A DNA stretch of 64,000 nucleotides, from NCBI GenBank assembly GCA_015709205.1, contig JACCQO010000014.1, positions 1-64,000 on the forward strand. The letters run 5' to 3'. Shown piece by piece: positions 35,199-46,076 of the stretch. The notes beneath the pieces were generated by a model. It worked only from the letters and a program-made list of their open reading frames with translations, made no database searches and had not been told where the DNA came from. Both the position numbers and the translations under genes were made by a program. This stretch comes from Desulfovibrionaceae bacterium (GTDB lineage: Bacteria; Desulfobacterota; Desulfovibrionia; Desulfovibrionales; Desulfovibrionaceae). Within the stretch, counting starts at the first letter, position 1, and the number at the start of each line of letters is the position of its first letter.

Positions 35199-36044
35199 AT
35201 GGAACCGCTCCGCATCACCCTGCTCATGGACAACGACGCCAAGGACGGCCTGGCGTGCGAACACGGGCTCTCCATGTTTCTGCAGACTCCCGCCGGCGCG
35301 GCCGTGCTCTGGGATTTCGGGGCCTCGGGCGCGTTTTTGGACAACGCCCGGGCACTGGGCGTTGACCTTTCGCGCCTGGAAGCGGCTGCCCTGTCGCACG
35401 GGCATTATGACCATGCGGGCGGGCTGGGGCCCTTTCTGGAGGCCACGGGCTTTTCCGGGCCCGTCTACGGCCATCCGGCCTGTGCATCGCCCCGCTGGTC
35501 CGTGCGCGCCGGAAGCGCGGTGCGCGACATCTCCGCGCACCTGCCCGCGGGGCTCGAACTCGTGCCCGTCAGGCGGGAGGAGCGCATCGTGGAAGGGCTG
35601 ACCATGCTCGCGGACGTGGAGCGGCTGCCCGGCCGCGCCCAGATGGTGGAGGGATTCCACCAGGATCCGGAGGGCGCCGTGGCGGACACGGTGCCGGATG
35701 ACGGCTGCCTGCTGGCCGAGAGTCCGGGCGGGCCGGTGCTCGTGCTCGGCTGTTGCCACAGCGGGCTGGCCAACACCCTGGCCGCCGTGCGCGCGCGGCT
35801 GGGGGTGGACCGGCTGCACGCCGTGGTCGGCGGGCTGCATCTCAAGGGCTGGCCGGACATCGTTTCGGCCGCTGTGCTCGACGAGACCCTGGAGGCGCTG
35901 GTGGAGTTCGGCGTGGAGCGCGTGTGCGCCGGGCACTGCACGGGCCACGGCGCGGCCCGCGCCCTGCTGCACCGCGCCACCGCCGCCCGGGCCCCGTTCC
36001 ACATGGAGGCCACCCCGGCCGGAACGGAGTTGGTCTTCGCCTGA
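35199..36044 (+). CDS. Metallo-beta-lactamase-fold hydrolase
   Basis: 281-residue MBL-fold protein. Seen: LSHGHYDHAGG metal motif (near residue 65), a further His in GCCHSGLANT, GGLHL, and a C-terminal GHCTGHGAA. The arrangement resembles the dihydropteridine/RFA-P synthase-like branch of the superfamily; the substrate is unknown. Start: AGGAGG (35187-35192) directly abuts an ATG at 35193 but is 6 nt from the ATG at 35199, so the latter is preferred. It may be co-transcribed with cimA, 30 nt upstream, and is followed by a strong terminator. Confidence 0.85.
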   Translation: MEPLRITLLMDNDAKDGLACEHGLSMFLQTPAGAAVLWDFGASGAFLDNARALGVDLSRLEAAALSHGHYDHAGGLGPFLEATGFSGPVYGHPACASPRWSVRAGSAVRDISAHLPAGLELVPVRREERIVEGLTMLADVERLPGRAQMVEGFHQDPEGAVADTVPDDGCLLAESPGGPVLVLGCCHSGLANTLAAVRARLGVDRLHAVVGGLHLKGWPDIVSAAVLDETLEALVEFGVERVCAGHCTGHGAARALLHRATAARAPFHMEATPAGTELVFA

Positions 36045-36093
36045 CCTGCCGCGTTCCCTCTTGCGCTATCCTCTTCGCCGTTGCTGAAAAACG

Positions 36094-36125
36094 AAAAGGC
36101 CCCCTCGAACGAGGGGGCCTTTTTT
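36094..36125. terminator. Bidirectional terminator
   Basis: A 14-bp symmetric stem, AAAAGGCCCCCTCG paired with its complement around a minimal AA centre, with a T tail on plus and A residues on minus. It serves both the MBL gene and the converging GGDEF gene. Confidence 0.9.
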
Positions 36126-36150
36126 CGGCAAAATCGCCGTCCGCCCGGGC

Positions 36151-37203
36151 CTACGGCTGCGGCGCGCGCACGCAGACGCGGTTGCGGCCGCTGCCCTTGG
36201 CCTCGTAGAGCCCCTTGTCCGCGGCCTCGATGAGGTTGGCGGCGTGCGCGCCCTGCCAGCGCTCGTCCATGGCCGCTACGCCTACGGAGACGGTCAGGCT
36301 GATGCCCTTTTCGAGCACCGAGCCGTCCGGGTTGCGCAGCACCAGGCGGTGCGCCTCGATGCGCGCGCGCAGTTCCTCGGCCAGTTCGGCGGCGCGGGCC
36401 AGCTCCACCCGGGGCAGGACAACCACGAATTCCTCGCCGCCGTAGCGCGCGGCGAAGTATTCCGTGGGCGGGGTGCGTTCGGCCAGTTCCTTGCCCAGGT
36501 CGGCCACCAGTCGCGCCACCGTGATCAGGGCCTGGTCGCCCACGCGGTGGCCGTAGGTGTCGTTGAACTTCTTGAAGTGGTCGATGTCGATCATGAACAG
36601 CGAGGCCGGGAAGGGGTTGACCACCCAGGAGGCCACCAGGTCGTCCAGGAACTCGTCCAGGGCGCGGCGGTTGTTCAGGTCGGTCAGGGCGTCGGTCTTG
36701 CTCATGCGCCCCAGGTCTCTGGCGTCGCGCTCCATGACGTCGAGGACCTGCTTGAAGGCCGAGCGCAGCCGGGTCACGGTCTGCTCCGGGTCCAGGCCGC
36801 TGGTCACGGCGTCCACGGCCTCGGTCTGCAGCCGCTGCACGTTGCCGTGGCGCTTGGCCACCAGGGTCTGCATGTCCTCCAGGACCTTGGCCGTCTCCTC
36901 CAGGGCGGCCCGGAGCTTGTGCTGGCACGGGCCTTGGAGGATATCCTCCATGCGCGCCAGGACCTCGTCGTAGCGCTCGGCGGCGAAGTCGCGCTTGGTC
37001 AGGGTGCGGCCGAGCAGGGTCTTGATCTCCTGCTTCTGCGTGTCGGTGAGAAAGGGCGAGTCGTCCAGGCCGCGCATGTAAAGGATCAGGGTGCGCCAGC
37101 CCGCCGTGCGCGGCACGCCGATCCGGTCCAGGGTGGCGCACAGGGGTTCACCCGCCGAGAAGATGTCGCACTGGGCGCAGGGATCGGTCGAAGCGGCGCT
37201 CAT
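36151..37203 (-). CDS. GGDEF-domain diguanylate cyclase
   Basis: 350-residue soluble protein predicted to make cyclic-di-GMP. The C-terminal GGDEF domain (about 180-345) has DALTDLNNRRAL, DIDHFKKFNDTYGH and the active-site ARYGGEEFVVV, so it should be catalytic. The inhibitory RxxD I-site normally just before the signature is absent (reads PPTEYFAA). The N-terminal half is a helical region of about 175 residues with an initial CAQC...C cluster (residues 9-22) of unknown role. ATG 37203 has GGAGG at about 7 nt. Confidence 0.9.
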   Translation of the reverse strand: MSAASTDPCAQCDIFSAGEPLCATLDRIGVPRTAGWRTLILYMRGLDDSPFLTDTQKQEIKTLLGRTLTKRDFAAERYDEVLARMEDILQGPCQHKLRAALEETAKVLEDMQTLVAKRHGNVQRLQTEAVDAVTSGLDPEQTVTRLRSAFKQVLDVMERDARDLGRMSKTDALTDLNNRRALDEFLDDLVASWVVNPFPASLFMIDIDHFKKFNDTYGHRVGDQALITVARLVADLGKELAERTPPTEYFAARYGGEEFVVVLPRVELARAAELAEELRARIEAHRLVLRNPDGSVLEKGISLTVSVGVAAMDERWQGAHAANLIEAADKGLYEAKGSGRNRVCVRAPQP

Positions 37204-37415
37204 GCGCTGCCTCCACGGCGAGGTGCGCCGCCCGAAGGCGGCAGGGGGCGTTCGGACATCGGTGTCTCCGGGGGGGCTTTCCGGGTGCGTGGACGACCGC
37301 CCGACGCGCCGATGGCGGGCCGGGCGGCATTGACGACTGTACATACAGCTTATTGCATGCGCATCAGGCGTGTCAATGCGGTGAGACGGAAAGGATAGCT
37401 TTCGTCCTGCGGGCG

Positions 37416-37446
37416 AAAAAAAAGGCGGCTCCGGTTCGGAGCCGCC
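37416..37446 (-). terminator. Terminator of rpoD
   Basis: On the minus strand, GGCGGCTCCG/CGGAGCCGCC with a 3-nt loop followed by eight T residues. It ends the rpsU-rpoD operon. Confidence 0.92.
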
Positions 37447-37467
37447 CTTTCAGCAGGCTGCGGGAGG

Positions 37468-39223
<1,756 letters not shown>

Positions 39224-39231
<8 letters not shown>

Positions 39232-41020
39232 TCTTCCTCCCTAGCGAATCCTTGATTGCCTTGAGGTGCTCCAGGGTCTTGGAAAAATCGCGCTCGCCGC
39301 TCAGGGAGCGGAGAACGTCCGTCTGCGCGCGCAGGTGTTCCCGGGTGAAGTGCTCGTCCAGAAAACGGCAGATCTCCTCGAATTCCACCTCGCGCTGCTC
39401 TTCGTGTTCCGCGGAGCGTTCCGCGCGCTTGTCGTATTCCCCGATGACGAACGGCTTTTCCCGTTCGTCCAGATACGGGATCAAATCCGTTTCGCCGTGG
39501 GCAACGATCTTGTCCCACAATTGCCGGGCGCGCGGCGAGAGCATGAGCAGGTCCGCGTTGCGCTCGGCGAGCAGCGGCACATAGGCCGGGTGGCGCGCGG
39601 CGAAGCTGAGGATGTAGCGCTCGTGCTTGCGCTGCGGTATCAGCCGTTCGCCGGACCGGGCCTGTGGCCGTTGGGCGGCGTGCGGGGTCTTGGCCTGCTT
39701 GATGCGGACCTGGGCTGATCGTATCTCTGCCTCGGAAAGGCCGAGCCCGGAATAGATTCTCGGGCTGTAGTAGGAGATCAGGTCCGGTCGGTCCAGGGCG
39801 TTCATGAACTGAATCGCCCATTCCACCAAGTCTTTCGGCGAAAAGCTCCCGCGCACCGCGCGAATGCAATAATCCAGGCCGTCCGGGGCCTGTTCCATGG
39901 CCTGCCGGAGGGCCTCGGCGCCCTGCTTCTGCAGCAGGCTGTCCACGTCCTCGCCATCGGGCATGAGCACCACGCGGCAGTTCATGCCCCGGGCGAGCAG
40001 CATCTCGGCGCTGCGCAGGGCCGCCTTGCGTCCCGCGCCGTCGCCGTCGAAAATCAGGTCCACGTCGCTGCAGAAGCCTCCCAGCCGCTGCACCTGCGTG
40101 GACGTGAGCGCCGTGCCCAGCACGCCGCACCCGTTTTCGAAGCCGAACTGGTGCAGGGTGAGCACGTCCACGTAGCCTTCGGTCAGCACCGCCCGCTTGG
40201 TCTGGGAGATCGCCCGCCGGGCCTGGTGCAGGCCGTAGAGGTGGTCGCCCTTCTTGTAGATCGCGGTGTCGCTGCTGTTGATGTACTTCGGCTCACCAGA
40301 ACTAAGTATTCTTCCGCCAAAGGCAACGACCTGGCCGGATAAATTGACGATGGGGAAGATGAGCCGTCCCCGAAACCGGTCGTAGATATGTCCTTTGTCG
40401 TTGCTTGACAAGAGCCCGGCCTCGGCCGCGGCCCGGGGGGCGAACCCCGCGGCCTTGAGCGCGTCGGCCAGGGACTGCCACTCGTCCGGGGCCCAGCCCA
40501 GGGCGAAGCGCTCCACGATCTCCGGGGTCATGCCGCGCCGCGCCAGGTACTCGCGGCATTCGCCGCCCTGGGGGCCGTGCAGGCAGCGGCGGAAGTGCTC
40601 GCGCGCCGCCGCGTACATGTCCAGGAAGACCTTGCGCTTTTCGCGCTCCATCTGCTCGGCCGGGTCCGGGCGGCGGGAGGTCATCTCCACGCCCGCCTCC
40701 TCGGCCAGCTGGGCGAGGCCCTCCTTGAATTCCAGCCCGTTGATGCGGCAGTAGAAATCGATCAGGTCGCCGGCGGCCTGGCAGCCGAAGCAGTAGTAGA
40801 ATCCTTCCTCCTCGTTGACCGAGAAGGAGGGCTTGGTCTCCTGGTGGAAGGGGCACGGCCCCATCCAGCGCGGGCCGCTGGCCTTCTTCAGGTCCACGTA
40901 GCGGCGCACGATGTCCACGATGCTCAGGCGGGCCTTGACCTCCTGGACGGTGGACCCGCCGGACCCGCCGGAGCCGGTCCTGCCGGAGCCGCCGCGTCCG
41001 CCCGCCTGTGTTCTCGCCAT
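39224..41020 (-). CDS. dnaG: DNA primase
   Basis: 598-residue replicative primase. Seen: N-terminal CHC2 zinc finger (CPFH...CFGC, about 55-82), TOPRIM core with [14 protein letters not shown] and [13 protein letters not shown], and a C-terminal helicase-interaction region. Odd: before the usual start there is a Gly/Ser/Arg-rich leader ([17 protein letters not shown]) built from 9-nt tandem repeats (about 40952-40987). No better start was found downstream, but the SD at 41020 is weak, so the true N-terminus is uncertain. Confidence 0.96.
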
Positions 41021-41092
41021 GGTCGCCCTGCCCCGCCCCGGCCCGCCTGCGCGGACCGAAGCTCTTGATCGCCTGTTCGCCGGTCTTCCCGG

Positions 41093-43456
41093 CTAGCGCA
41101 ACTCCACCAGGGTCACGCCGTCGCCGCCCCGGTCCTCCGGGGCCAGCGCATAGGAGGCCACGGCCGGAAAGCGGCGCAGAAACTCGTGCACTTCCTTGCG
41201 CAGCGCCCCGGTGCCGCGGCCGTGGATGATCTCCAGGCTCGTGAAATTGTCCAGCAGGGCGCGGTCCAGGAATTTTTCCAGCTCGGCCGTGGCCACGTCC
41301 GCGCGCTGTCCGCGCAGGTCCAGGGCCAGCCCGGCGGGAACCGGGGCCGCCACCGTGACCGTCGCGCCCGAGGGCGCCCGCCTGGGTGCCGCGACGTCCC
41401 CGGCCGGGGCCAGGTCCGCGGCCTCCACCCACATGGACACGCCGGAAAGGTCGATCTTCACCGCGCCCTTGCGCTCGTCGGTTTCCTCCACCACCCCGTT
41501 CCTGTCCCAGGGCAGGTAGCGGACCCGGTCGCCGCGCGACAGGGCCTGCGGGGCCACGGCCTGGGCCGCGTTCGTCGCGCGGCGCTCCTCGGCCTCCTGG
41601 GTGCGCACGCGCTCGCGCGCGGCGGAAAGCTCCTTGAGGGCCTGCTTATGCGTGATCTTTTCGCGCTTGAGGCGGTGCAGCACGTCCTGGGAGGCGTTGC
41701 GCACCTCTTCCAGGAGCGCGCCCTTTTCGCGCTCGAACCGTTCGTCCAGCTTGAGCCGCTTTTCCCGCAGCTTGGCGCGTTCGGCCTCCAGGGCGCGGGT
41801 GGCGCGCTCGCGCTCCACGGCCAGCTCGTTGAGCCGCTCCATGAGCGCGGAGGTGTCCGTGGAGTCCAGGAGCATCAGGGACTCGGCGCGGCGCAGGATT
41901 TCCTCGGGCAGCCCGTGTTCGCGGGCCACGGCCAGGGCCTGGCTCGCGCCGACCTGGTCGTACCCGATGCGGAACAGCGGCCGCTTGGAGTCCGGGTCGA
42001 AGAGCACCGAGGCCGCGCGCACGCGCGCGTCGGTCATGGCGAAGACCTTGAGCGCGGGGAAGTGCGTGGCCGCGGCCAGCCAGGCGCCGCGTTCCAGCAG
42101 CGTGTCCACCACGGCCTGGGCCAGGGCCGCGCCCTGGGTCGGGTCGGTGCCCGCGCCGAATTCGTCCAGCAGCACCAGGGTGCGCGGGCCCACGGTTTCC
42201 CAGCCGCGCGCCAGGCGCGTGATCTGGGCCGTGAAGGTGGAGACGTGGTCCTCCAGGCTCTGCTCGTCGCCGAGGATCACGAAGATGTCGTCGAAGCGCG
42301 GCAGGGCCGAGCCCTCGGCCACGGGCGCGGGAATGGCGGTGGCGGCCAGGAGCGCGACCAGCCCCAGGGTCTTGAGGCACACGGTCTTGCCGCCCGCGTT
42401 GCCGCCGCTGAGGATCATGGCGCGCTGGCCGGGCCTGAGCTCGATGTCCACGGGTACGGCTGCGGGCACGGCCTTGGCGTGCGCGCGGCCGCCCTGCCCC
42501 GCCCGGCCGCGTTCCGCGGCCAGCAGCGGGTGGCGCGCATCGCGCAGGTGCAGCGGCGCGCCGTCCTCGGGCAGGATCACGTGGCCGTTCAGGGCCGCGG
42601 CGAAGGAACCCTTGGCCCCGAGCACGTCCAGGTGCACGAGCAACCCGTAGGCCCCGGCCACGGCGCCGTACTCGTCGCGCACCAGGGAGGTCAGGAAGGC
42701 CATGACCGCGCGCTCGGCCTCGCGCTCCTCCTGCTTGAGGTCCTGCAGCTCGTTGTTCAGGTCCACCAGGAAGAGCGGCTCGAAATAGCAGGTTTCCCCG
42801 GTCTGGGAGTAGTCGTGGATGATCCCCGGGAGCTGGCCCTTGAAATTGGTCTTCAGCGGCAGGACGTAGCGGTCGTTGGAAATGGTGATGAAGTCGTCCT
42901 GGAGCTGGTGCGAGATGTTTTGGCCGAGGATGAAGTCCTTGGCCTTCTTGGTGCACTTCTGGTGGATGCGGCGGATTTCCGCGCGCACGCTCATGAGTTC
43001 GGGCGAGCTCTGGTCCTTGAGCGCGCCGTCCGGGGCCAGGCAACGGCCCAGGGCGGACCAGACCCGGACGGGCCATTCCGTGGCCGCCAGTTCCGCCAGG
43101 AGCGGGAACGCGCCGGATTCGTCCTCCAGGAGCGGGTGCAGGGCGTCCAGGCTGCCTTTGGCCTGGGCCAGGGTGTTTTTCAGGGCGAAGAGCGCGTCCA
43201 GGTCGAGCACGGCCGTGGGCCGCTCCAGGAAGGCCAGCAGGCCGTCCAGCTCGGGAAACGCGCCGGAGCGGAAGGCGGTGCGCTCGGTCCAGCGCAGGTA
43301 TTCGCGGCACAGCGAGGCCGTACGGGCCAGTTCGTCCGGGTCGGCGATGGGCGCCAGGGCGGCGCAGGCCAGCGCGCCGGGCTCGCTGCGCGCGTGGCGG
43401 GCGAGTTCGGCGAGGACTTTGGGAAATTCGAGGAGCTGGGCGGTCCGCTGGTCCAT
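41093..43456 (-). CDS. mutS2: Endonuclease MutS2
   Basis: 787-residue MutS2-family protein, implicated in suppressing recombination and, in recent work on other bacteria, in rescuing collided ribosomes. Seen: N-terminal core/lever domains; ATPase with Walker A SGGNAGGKTVCLKTLG and LLDEFGAGTDP; a long coiled coil (about 510-620); and a C-terminal Smr nuclease domain with LDLRGQRADVA and IHGRGTGALR. It lies between yqeY (11 nt) and dnaG (72 nt), inside the macromolecular-synthesis operon. Confidence 0.95.
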   Translation of the reverse strand: MDQRTAQLLEFPKVLAELARHARSEPGALACAALAPIADPDELARTASLCREYLRWTERTAFRSGAFPELDGLLAFLERPTAVLDLDALFALKNTLAQAKGSLDALHPLLEDESGAFPLLAELAATEWPVRVWSALGRCLAPDGALKDQSSPELMSVRAEIRRIHQKCTKKAKDFILGQNISHQLQDDFITISNDRYVLPLKTNFKGQLPGIIHDYSQTGETCYFEPLFLVDLNNELQDLKQEEREAERAVMAFLTSLVRDEYGAVAGAYGLLVHLDVLGAKGSFAAALNGHVILPEDGAPLHLRDARHPLLAAERGRAGQGGRAHAKAVPAAVPVDIELRPGQRAMILSGGNAGGKTVCLKTLGLVALLAATAIPAPVAEGSALPRFDDIFVILGDEQSLEDHVSTFTAQITRLARGWETVGPRTLVLLDEFGAGTDPTQGAALAQAVVDTLLERGAWLAAATHFPALKVFAMTDARVRAASVLFDPDSKRPLFRIGYDQVGASQALAVAREHGLPEEILRRAESLMLLDSTDTSALMERLNELAVERERATRALEAERAKLREKRLKLDERFEREKGALLEEVRNASQDVLHRLKREKITHKQALKELSAARERVRTQEAEERRATNAAQAVAPQALSRGDRVRYLPWDRNGVVEETDERKGAVKIDLSGVSMWVEAADLAPAGDVAAPRRAPSGATVTVAAPVPAGLALDLRGQRADVATAELEKFLDRALLDNFTSLEIIHGRGTGALRKEVHEFLRRFPAVASYALAPEDRGGDGVTLVELR

Positions 43457-43467
43457 GCGGTCCCGGA

Positions 43468-43917
43468 TCAGGCCAGCCGCGCGCGGACAAGCTCGCTGAG
43501 CTTCTTGCCGTCCACGCGGCCCTTGTAGTCGTTCATGACCGTCTGCATGACGCGGCCCATGTCCTTGACGGACGTGGCGGCGCACGCGGCGATGGCGGCC
43601 TCCACGGCGGCCACGGTCTCCTCCTCGCCCAGCTGCGCGGGCATGTAGGCGCGCAGCACCTCCATCTCCGCGGCCTCCACGTCGGCGAGGTCCTGGCGAC
43701 CGGCCTTGGCGTACTGGTCCACGGAATCCTGGCGCTGCTTGAGCTGCCGGGCCACCAGGGCGAGCACGTCGTCCTCGGTGACCTCCTTGTCCCGGCCCAG
43801 TTCGGCCTGACGGGTGGAGATGGCGGTCTTCATGTGCCTGAGCACGGCCAGACGCACGGCGTCCTTGGCCTTGTAGGCGGCGACGAAGTCGGATTCGATG
43901 CGCTTTTTGAGGGACAT
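43468..43917 (-). CDS. yqeY: GatB/YqeY domain protein
   Basis: 149-residue helical protein related to the tRNA-binding C-terminal domain of GatB; its function in bacteria is unclear. Seen: MSLKKRIESDFVAAYKAKD, LRHMKTAI, AYMPAQL and a terminal KGRVDGKKLSELV. ATG 43917 fits the family start; an ATG at 43941 is possible. YqeY between rpsU and dnaG is a well-known neighbourhood. Confidence 0.92.
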   Translation of the reverse strand: MSLKKRIESDFVAAYKAKDAVRLAVLRHMKTAISTRQAELGRDKEVTEDDVLALVARQLKQRQDSVDQYAKAGRQDLADVEAAEMEVLRAYMPAQLGEEETVAAVEAAIAACAATSVKDMGRVMQTVMNDYKGRVDGKKLSELVRARLA

Positions 43918-43947
43918 GGCGATGGGGGCCTCCGGGACCATCGAGTG

Positions 43948-43980
43948 AAAAGCCGCGGGGAACGGGACGTCCCCCGCGGC
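43948..43980 (-). terminator. Intra-operon terminator/attenuator after rpsU
   Basis: On the minus strand, GCCGCGGGG pairs with CCCCGCGGC (43980-43972 with 43960-43952) and is followed by TTTT. It separates rpsU from yqeY-mutS2-dnaG-rpoD, as the partial terminator between rpsU and dnaG does in E. coli. Confidence 0.7.
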
Positions 43981-44033
43981 GAGCGGTCAATGCGTGCGCG
44001 TCCAGCGGCGCTGCGCCTCGCGGCGCGATGGTG

Positions 44034-44237
44034 CTAGCCGTTGGTGATCTTGCGCATCTTCTTGATGAGGCGCTTGCGGGCGGCGGCTTTCTTTTTCTTG
44101 CGCATCACGCTCGGCTTCTCGTAATGCTGCCGCTTCTTGAGCTCGGACAGGATGCCCGCCTTTTCGACCTGCTTCTTGAAGCGCCGCAGCGCCACGTCGA
44201 AGCTCATGTCGTTGTCGGAAATGAAGACTCCAGGCAA
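44034..44237 (-). CDS. rpsU: 30S ribosomal protein S21
   Basis: 67-residue, strongly basic protein of the small subunit. Seen: [21 protein letters not shown] and a C-terminal [17 protein letters not shown]. The family N-terminus (PGV) places the start at TTG 44237, with GGGGGTGAT about 6 nt upstream; an alternative GTG at 44246 would add three residues. It is the first gene of the macromolecular-synthesis operon, with promoter at 44306-44334. Confidence 0.95.
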   Translation of the reverse strand: MPGVFISDNDMSFDVALRRFKKQVEKAGILSELKKRQHYEKPSVMRKKKKAAARKRLIKKMRKITNG

Positions 44238-44305
44238 AAAAATCACCCCCTCTGCGGCGCGATGTTTTTCCCGTTTTTGGGAAGGCGCTGCGAGTGAAGA
44301 GGCAC

Positions 44306-44334
44306 TATCTACGACGATTTTTGGAAAATGGCAA
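44306..44334 (-). promoter_or_regulatory. Candidate promoter of rpsU operon
   Basis: On the minus strand, TTGCCA (44334-44329), a 17-nt spacer and TAGATA (44311-44306). It begins directly after the terminator of the upstream unit. Confidence 0.55.
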
Positions 44335-44338
44335 GCAA

Positions 44339-44391
44339 AAACCCTCCATGCCCGAACGAACGAAAAACGCCCGTTCGGGCATGGAGGGTTT
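44339..44391 (-). terminator. Terminator with perfect 20-bp stem
   Basis: Arms 44339-44358 and 44372-44391 are perfectly complementary with a 13-nt loop; on the minus strand the stem is followed by further T residues. It ends the hup unit before rpsU. Confidence 0.85.
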
Positions 44392-44446
44392 CGGAAAAGG
44401 CCGGGCGGAATGACGGCCGAAGGCCGTTCGTCGGATCGACGAACAA

Positions 44447-44475
44447 GGGTCCGCCTTCTCGGCGAAGGCGGACCC
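44447..44475 (-). terminator. Second hairpin after the small membrane protein gene
   Basis: A perfect 12-bp stem GGGTCCGCCTTC/GAAGGCGGACCC with a 5-nt loop, 18 nt past the stop at 44493. There is no good U-tract, so it may be a 3'-stabilising structure or a partial terminator. Confidence 0.6.
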
Positions 44476-44492
44476 GAAATATCATTCCCAGG

Positions 44493-44678
44493 CTAGTGCT
44501 GCTGCCCTTTGTCCTTGCAGGCGTGGAGCTCGTACAGGGACTTGAGCAGCACGAGGCCGACTCCGGTGCCCACGGTGATCAGGACCAGGTAGAGGACGCC
44601 GAAGAACACGAAGTGGTCCGGCTGCCACCAGGGGATGTCCTGAACCAGCATGGAGTGAAGCGTTTCGCCGTGCAGCAT
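44493..44678 (-). CDS. Small single-pass membrane protein of unknown function
   Basis: 61 residues. An N-terminal amphipathic stretch (MLHGETLHSMLVQDIPWWQP), one transmembrane helix (about 24-46, HFVFFGVLYLVLITVGTGVGLVLL) and a short cytosolic tail ending CKDKGQQH. SD GGAG lies 6 nt before the ATG. It starts 22 nt after hup, so it is probably co-transcribed with it. I do not recognise a function; the His-rich ends and WW motif are notable. Confidence 0.75.
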   Translation of the reverse strand: MLHGETLHSMLVQDIPWWQPDHFVFFGVLYLVLITVGTGVGLVLLKSLYELHACKDKGQQH

Positions 44679-44700
44679 GATGGTCTCCGTTGCGTCGGAA

Positions 44701-44973
44701 CTACTTGACGGCTTCCTTCAGCAGCTTGCCGGGGCGGAACTTGACGACCTTGGAGGCGGGGATGGTGATCTCCGCGCCGGTGCGAGGATTGCGGCCCTTG
44801 CGCTCCTTGCGGGTCTCGACCAGGAAGGTGCCGAACCCGGTCAGGGTCAGTTTGCCTTCCTTGACCAGCGTGGCCTCGACAGCCTCCAGGAACGCGTTCA
44901 GGGCGCGCTCGGCATTGGCTTTGGTCAGGTTGGCCTTGTCCGCGATCTTGACTACCAGATCAGCCTTGGTCAT
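44701..44973 (-). CDS. hup: HU-family DNA-binding protein
   Basis: 90-residue histone-like dimeric DNA-bending protein. Seen: [28 protein letters not shown] split by the usual helices, GFGTFLV, and the DNA-wrapping arm [26 protein letters not shown] in shortened context. SD AGGAGG at 7 nt. It has a structured leader of about 230 nt that includes hairpins at 45035-45050 and 45075-45096. Confidence 0.97.
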   Translation of the reverse strand: MTKADLVVKIADKANLTKANAERALNAFLEAVEATLVKEGKLTLTGFGTFLVETRKERKGRNPRTGAEITIPASKVVKFRPGKLLKEAVK

Positions 44974-45074
44974 CCCATTTCCTCCTACTGAAAGTGTCAG
45001 AATCCTTTGAGTATGTTCCCGTGCGTTTCCCGTCCGGACCCTCGGGTCCGCCCAAACGACCGGAACCGCGAATC

Positions 45075-45096
45075 ATTTTCGGCCCATGCCGAAAAT
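45075..45096 (-). other. Hairpin in the region upstream of hup
   Basis: A perfect 9-bp inverted repeat (ATTTTCGGC/GCCGAAAAT) with a 4-nt loop about 100 nt before the hup start. A second smaller stem lies at 45035-45050. They could be leader structures or operator dyads. Confidence 0.4.
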
Positions 45097-45205
45097 CGTT
45101 CAAGAACCGCTTCAACTCTGCGCGATCACCCCGCTGCACGCGGGAGTTGACGACGCCGCGCGCGCCGCAAGTCTTCTGCTCACAAACATGATTTTGCAAG
45201 ATAAG

Positions 45206-46051
45206 TCAAGGCTCAAAAACATCCGCGAGCACATTGGCCAGTTCCTGAAAGGCACGTGGGGCAAGGGTTTCGGGCCGACTGGCAGGCCCCAACCCGTACC
45301 GCTCCAGCACCGCAGCTACATCGCCTGACCAGCAACCCCTCAATATTCCTTGAATTTGCTTTCTCCGATTTTGAAAGCATTTCTTTAAAAGCGTGTCAAG
45401 GGCGCGTGCGGGAAAAGAATTCTCGCCTTCCGGGCGCGGCGTGAAGACCACCACCGCGGAATCCACCTTGGGCCGCGGCGTGAACACCGTGGGCGGCACG
45501 GTGAAGGCCAGGCGCACGTGCACGAAACTCTGCACCCAGACGCCGAGCGCGCCATAGGCCTTGGTTCCCGGCTCGGCCGCCAGCCGCTGGGCCACCTCCT
45601 TCTGGATCATGAACACGGCCCGCTCCAGCCCGGGACAGGTGGCCGCCGCGTCCCACATGATCGGCGAGGCCACGTTGTAGGGCAGGTTGCCGATCAGCTT
45701 CCAGCCCCTGCCCTCTCCGTCCGGCCCGTCTTCCGGCGCTGGCCCGCCCGCCTGCCGGCGCAGCCGCCGCCAGTCGAAGCGCAGGGCGTCGGCCTGGATG
45801 ACGAAGAGTTCCGGCCATTGGCGCTTGAGCTCGCGCGACCAGTTGTCGTCCATCTCCAGCACGGCCAGGCGCGCCGGTGCGGCCTCCAGCAGCAGCGAGG
45901 TCAGCGCGCCCGGCCCCGGGCCGATCTCCAGGACGCGGTCGCCCGGGCCCACCTTGAGCTCCCCGACGATCTTGCGCGCCACGTTGCGGTCGTGCAGGAA
46001 GTTCTGGCCCAGGCTCTTTTTGGCCCGGTGCGTGAGGGGCAGCGGTTTCAC
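45206..46051 (-). CDS. rsmA: 16S rRNA dimethyladenosine transferase KsgA
   Basis: 281-residue SAM-dependent methylase for the two adjacent adenosines near the 16S 3' end. Seen: KKSLGQNFLHDRNVARKIV, SAM loop LEIGPGPGALTSLLL, and the NLPYNVASP catalytic motif IV. A Gly/Pro/Asp-rich insertion (GGPAPEDGPDGEGRG) precedes motif IV. GTG start at 46051 has GGAAGGG upstream and fits the family N-terminus. It lies 25 nt after otsA. Confidence 0.95.
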   Translation of the reverse strand: MKPLPLTHRAKKSLGQNFLHDRNVARKIVGELKVGPGDRVLEIGPGPGALTSLLLEAAPARLAVLEMDDNWSRELKRQWPELFVIQADALRFDWRRLRRQAGGPAPEDGPDGEGRGWKLIGNLPYNVASPIMWDAAATCPGLERAVFMIQKEVAQRLAAEPGTKAYGALGVWVQSFVHVRLAFTVPPTVFTPRPKVDSAVVVFTPRPEGENSFPARALDTLLKKCFQNRRKQIQGILRGCWSGDVAAVLERYGLGPASRPETLAPRAFQELANVLADVFEP

Positions 46052-46076
46052 GGGCGCCCTTCCCGGCGGGGTGCGC

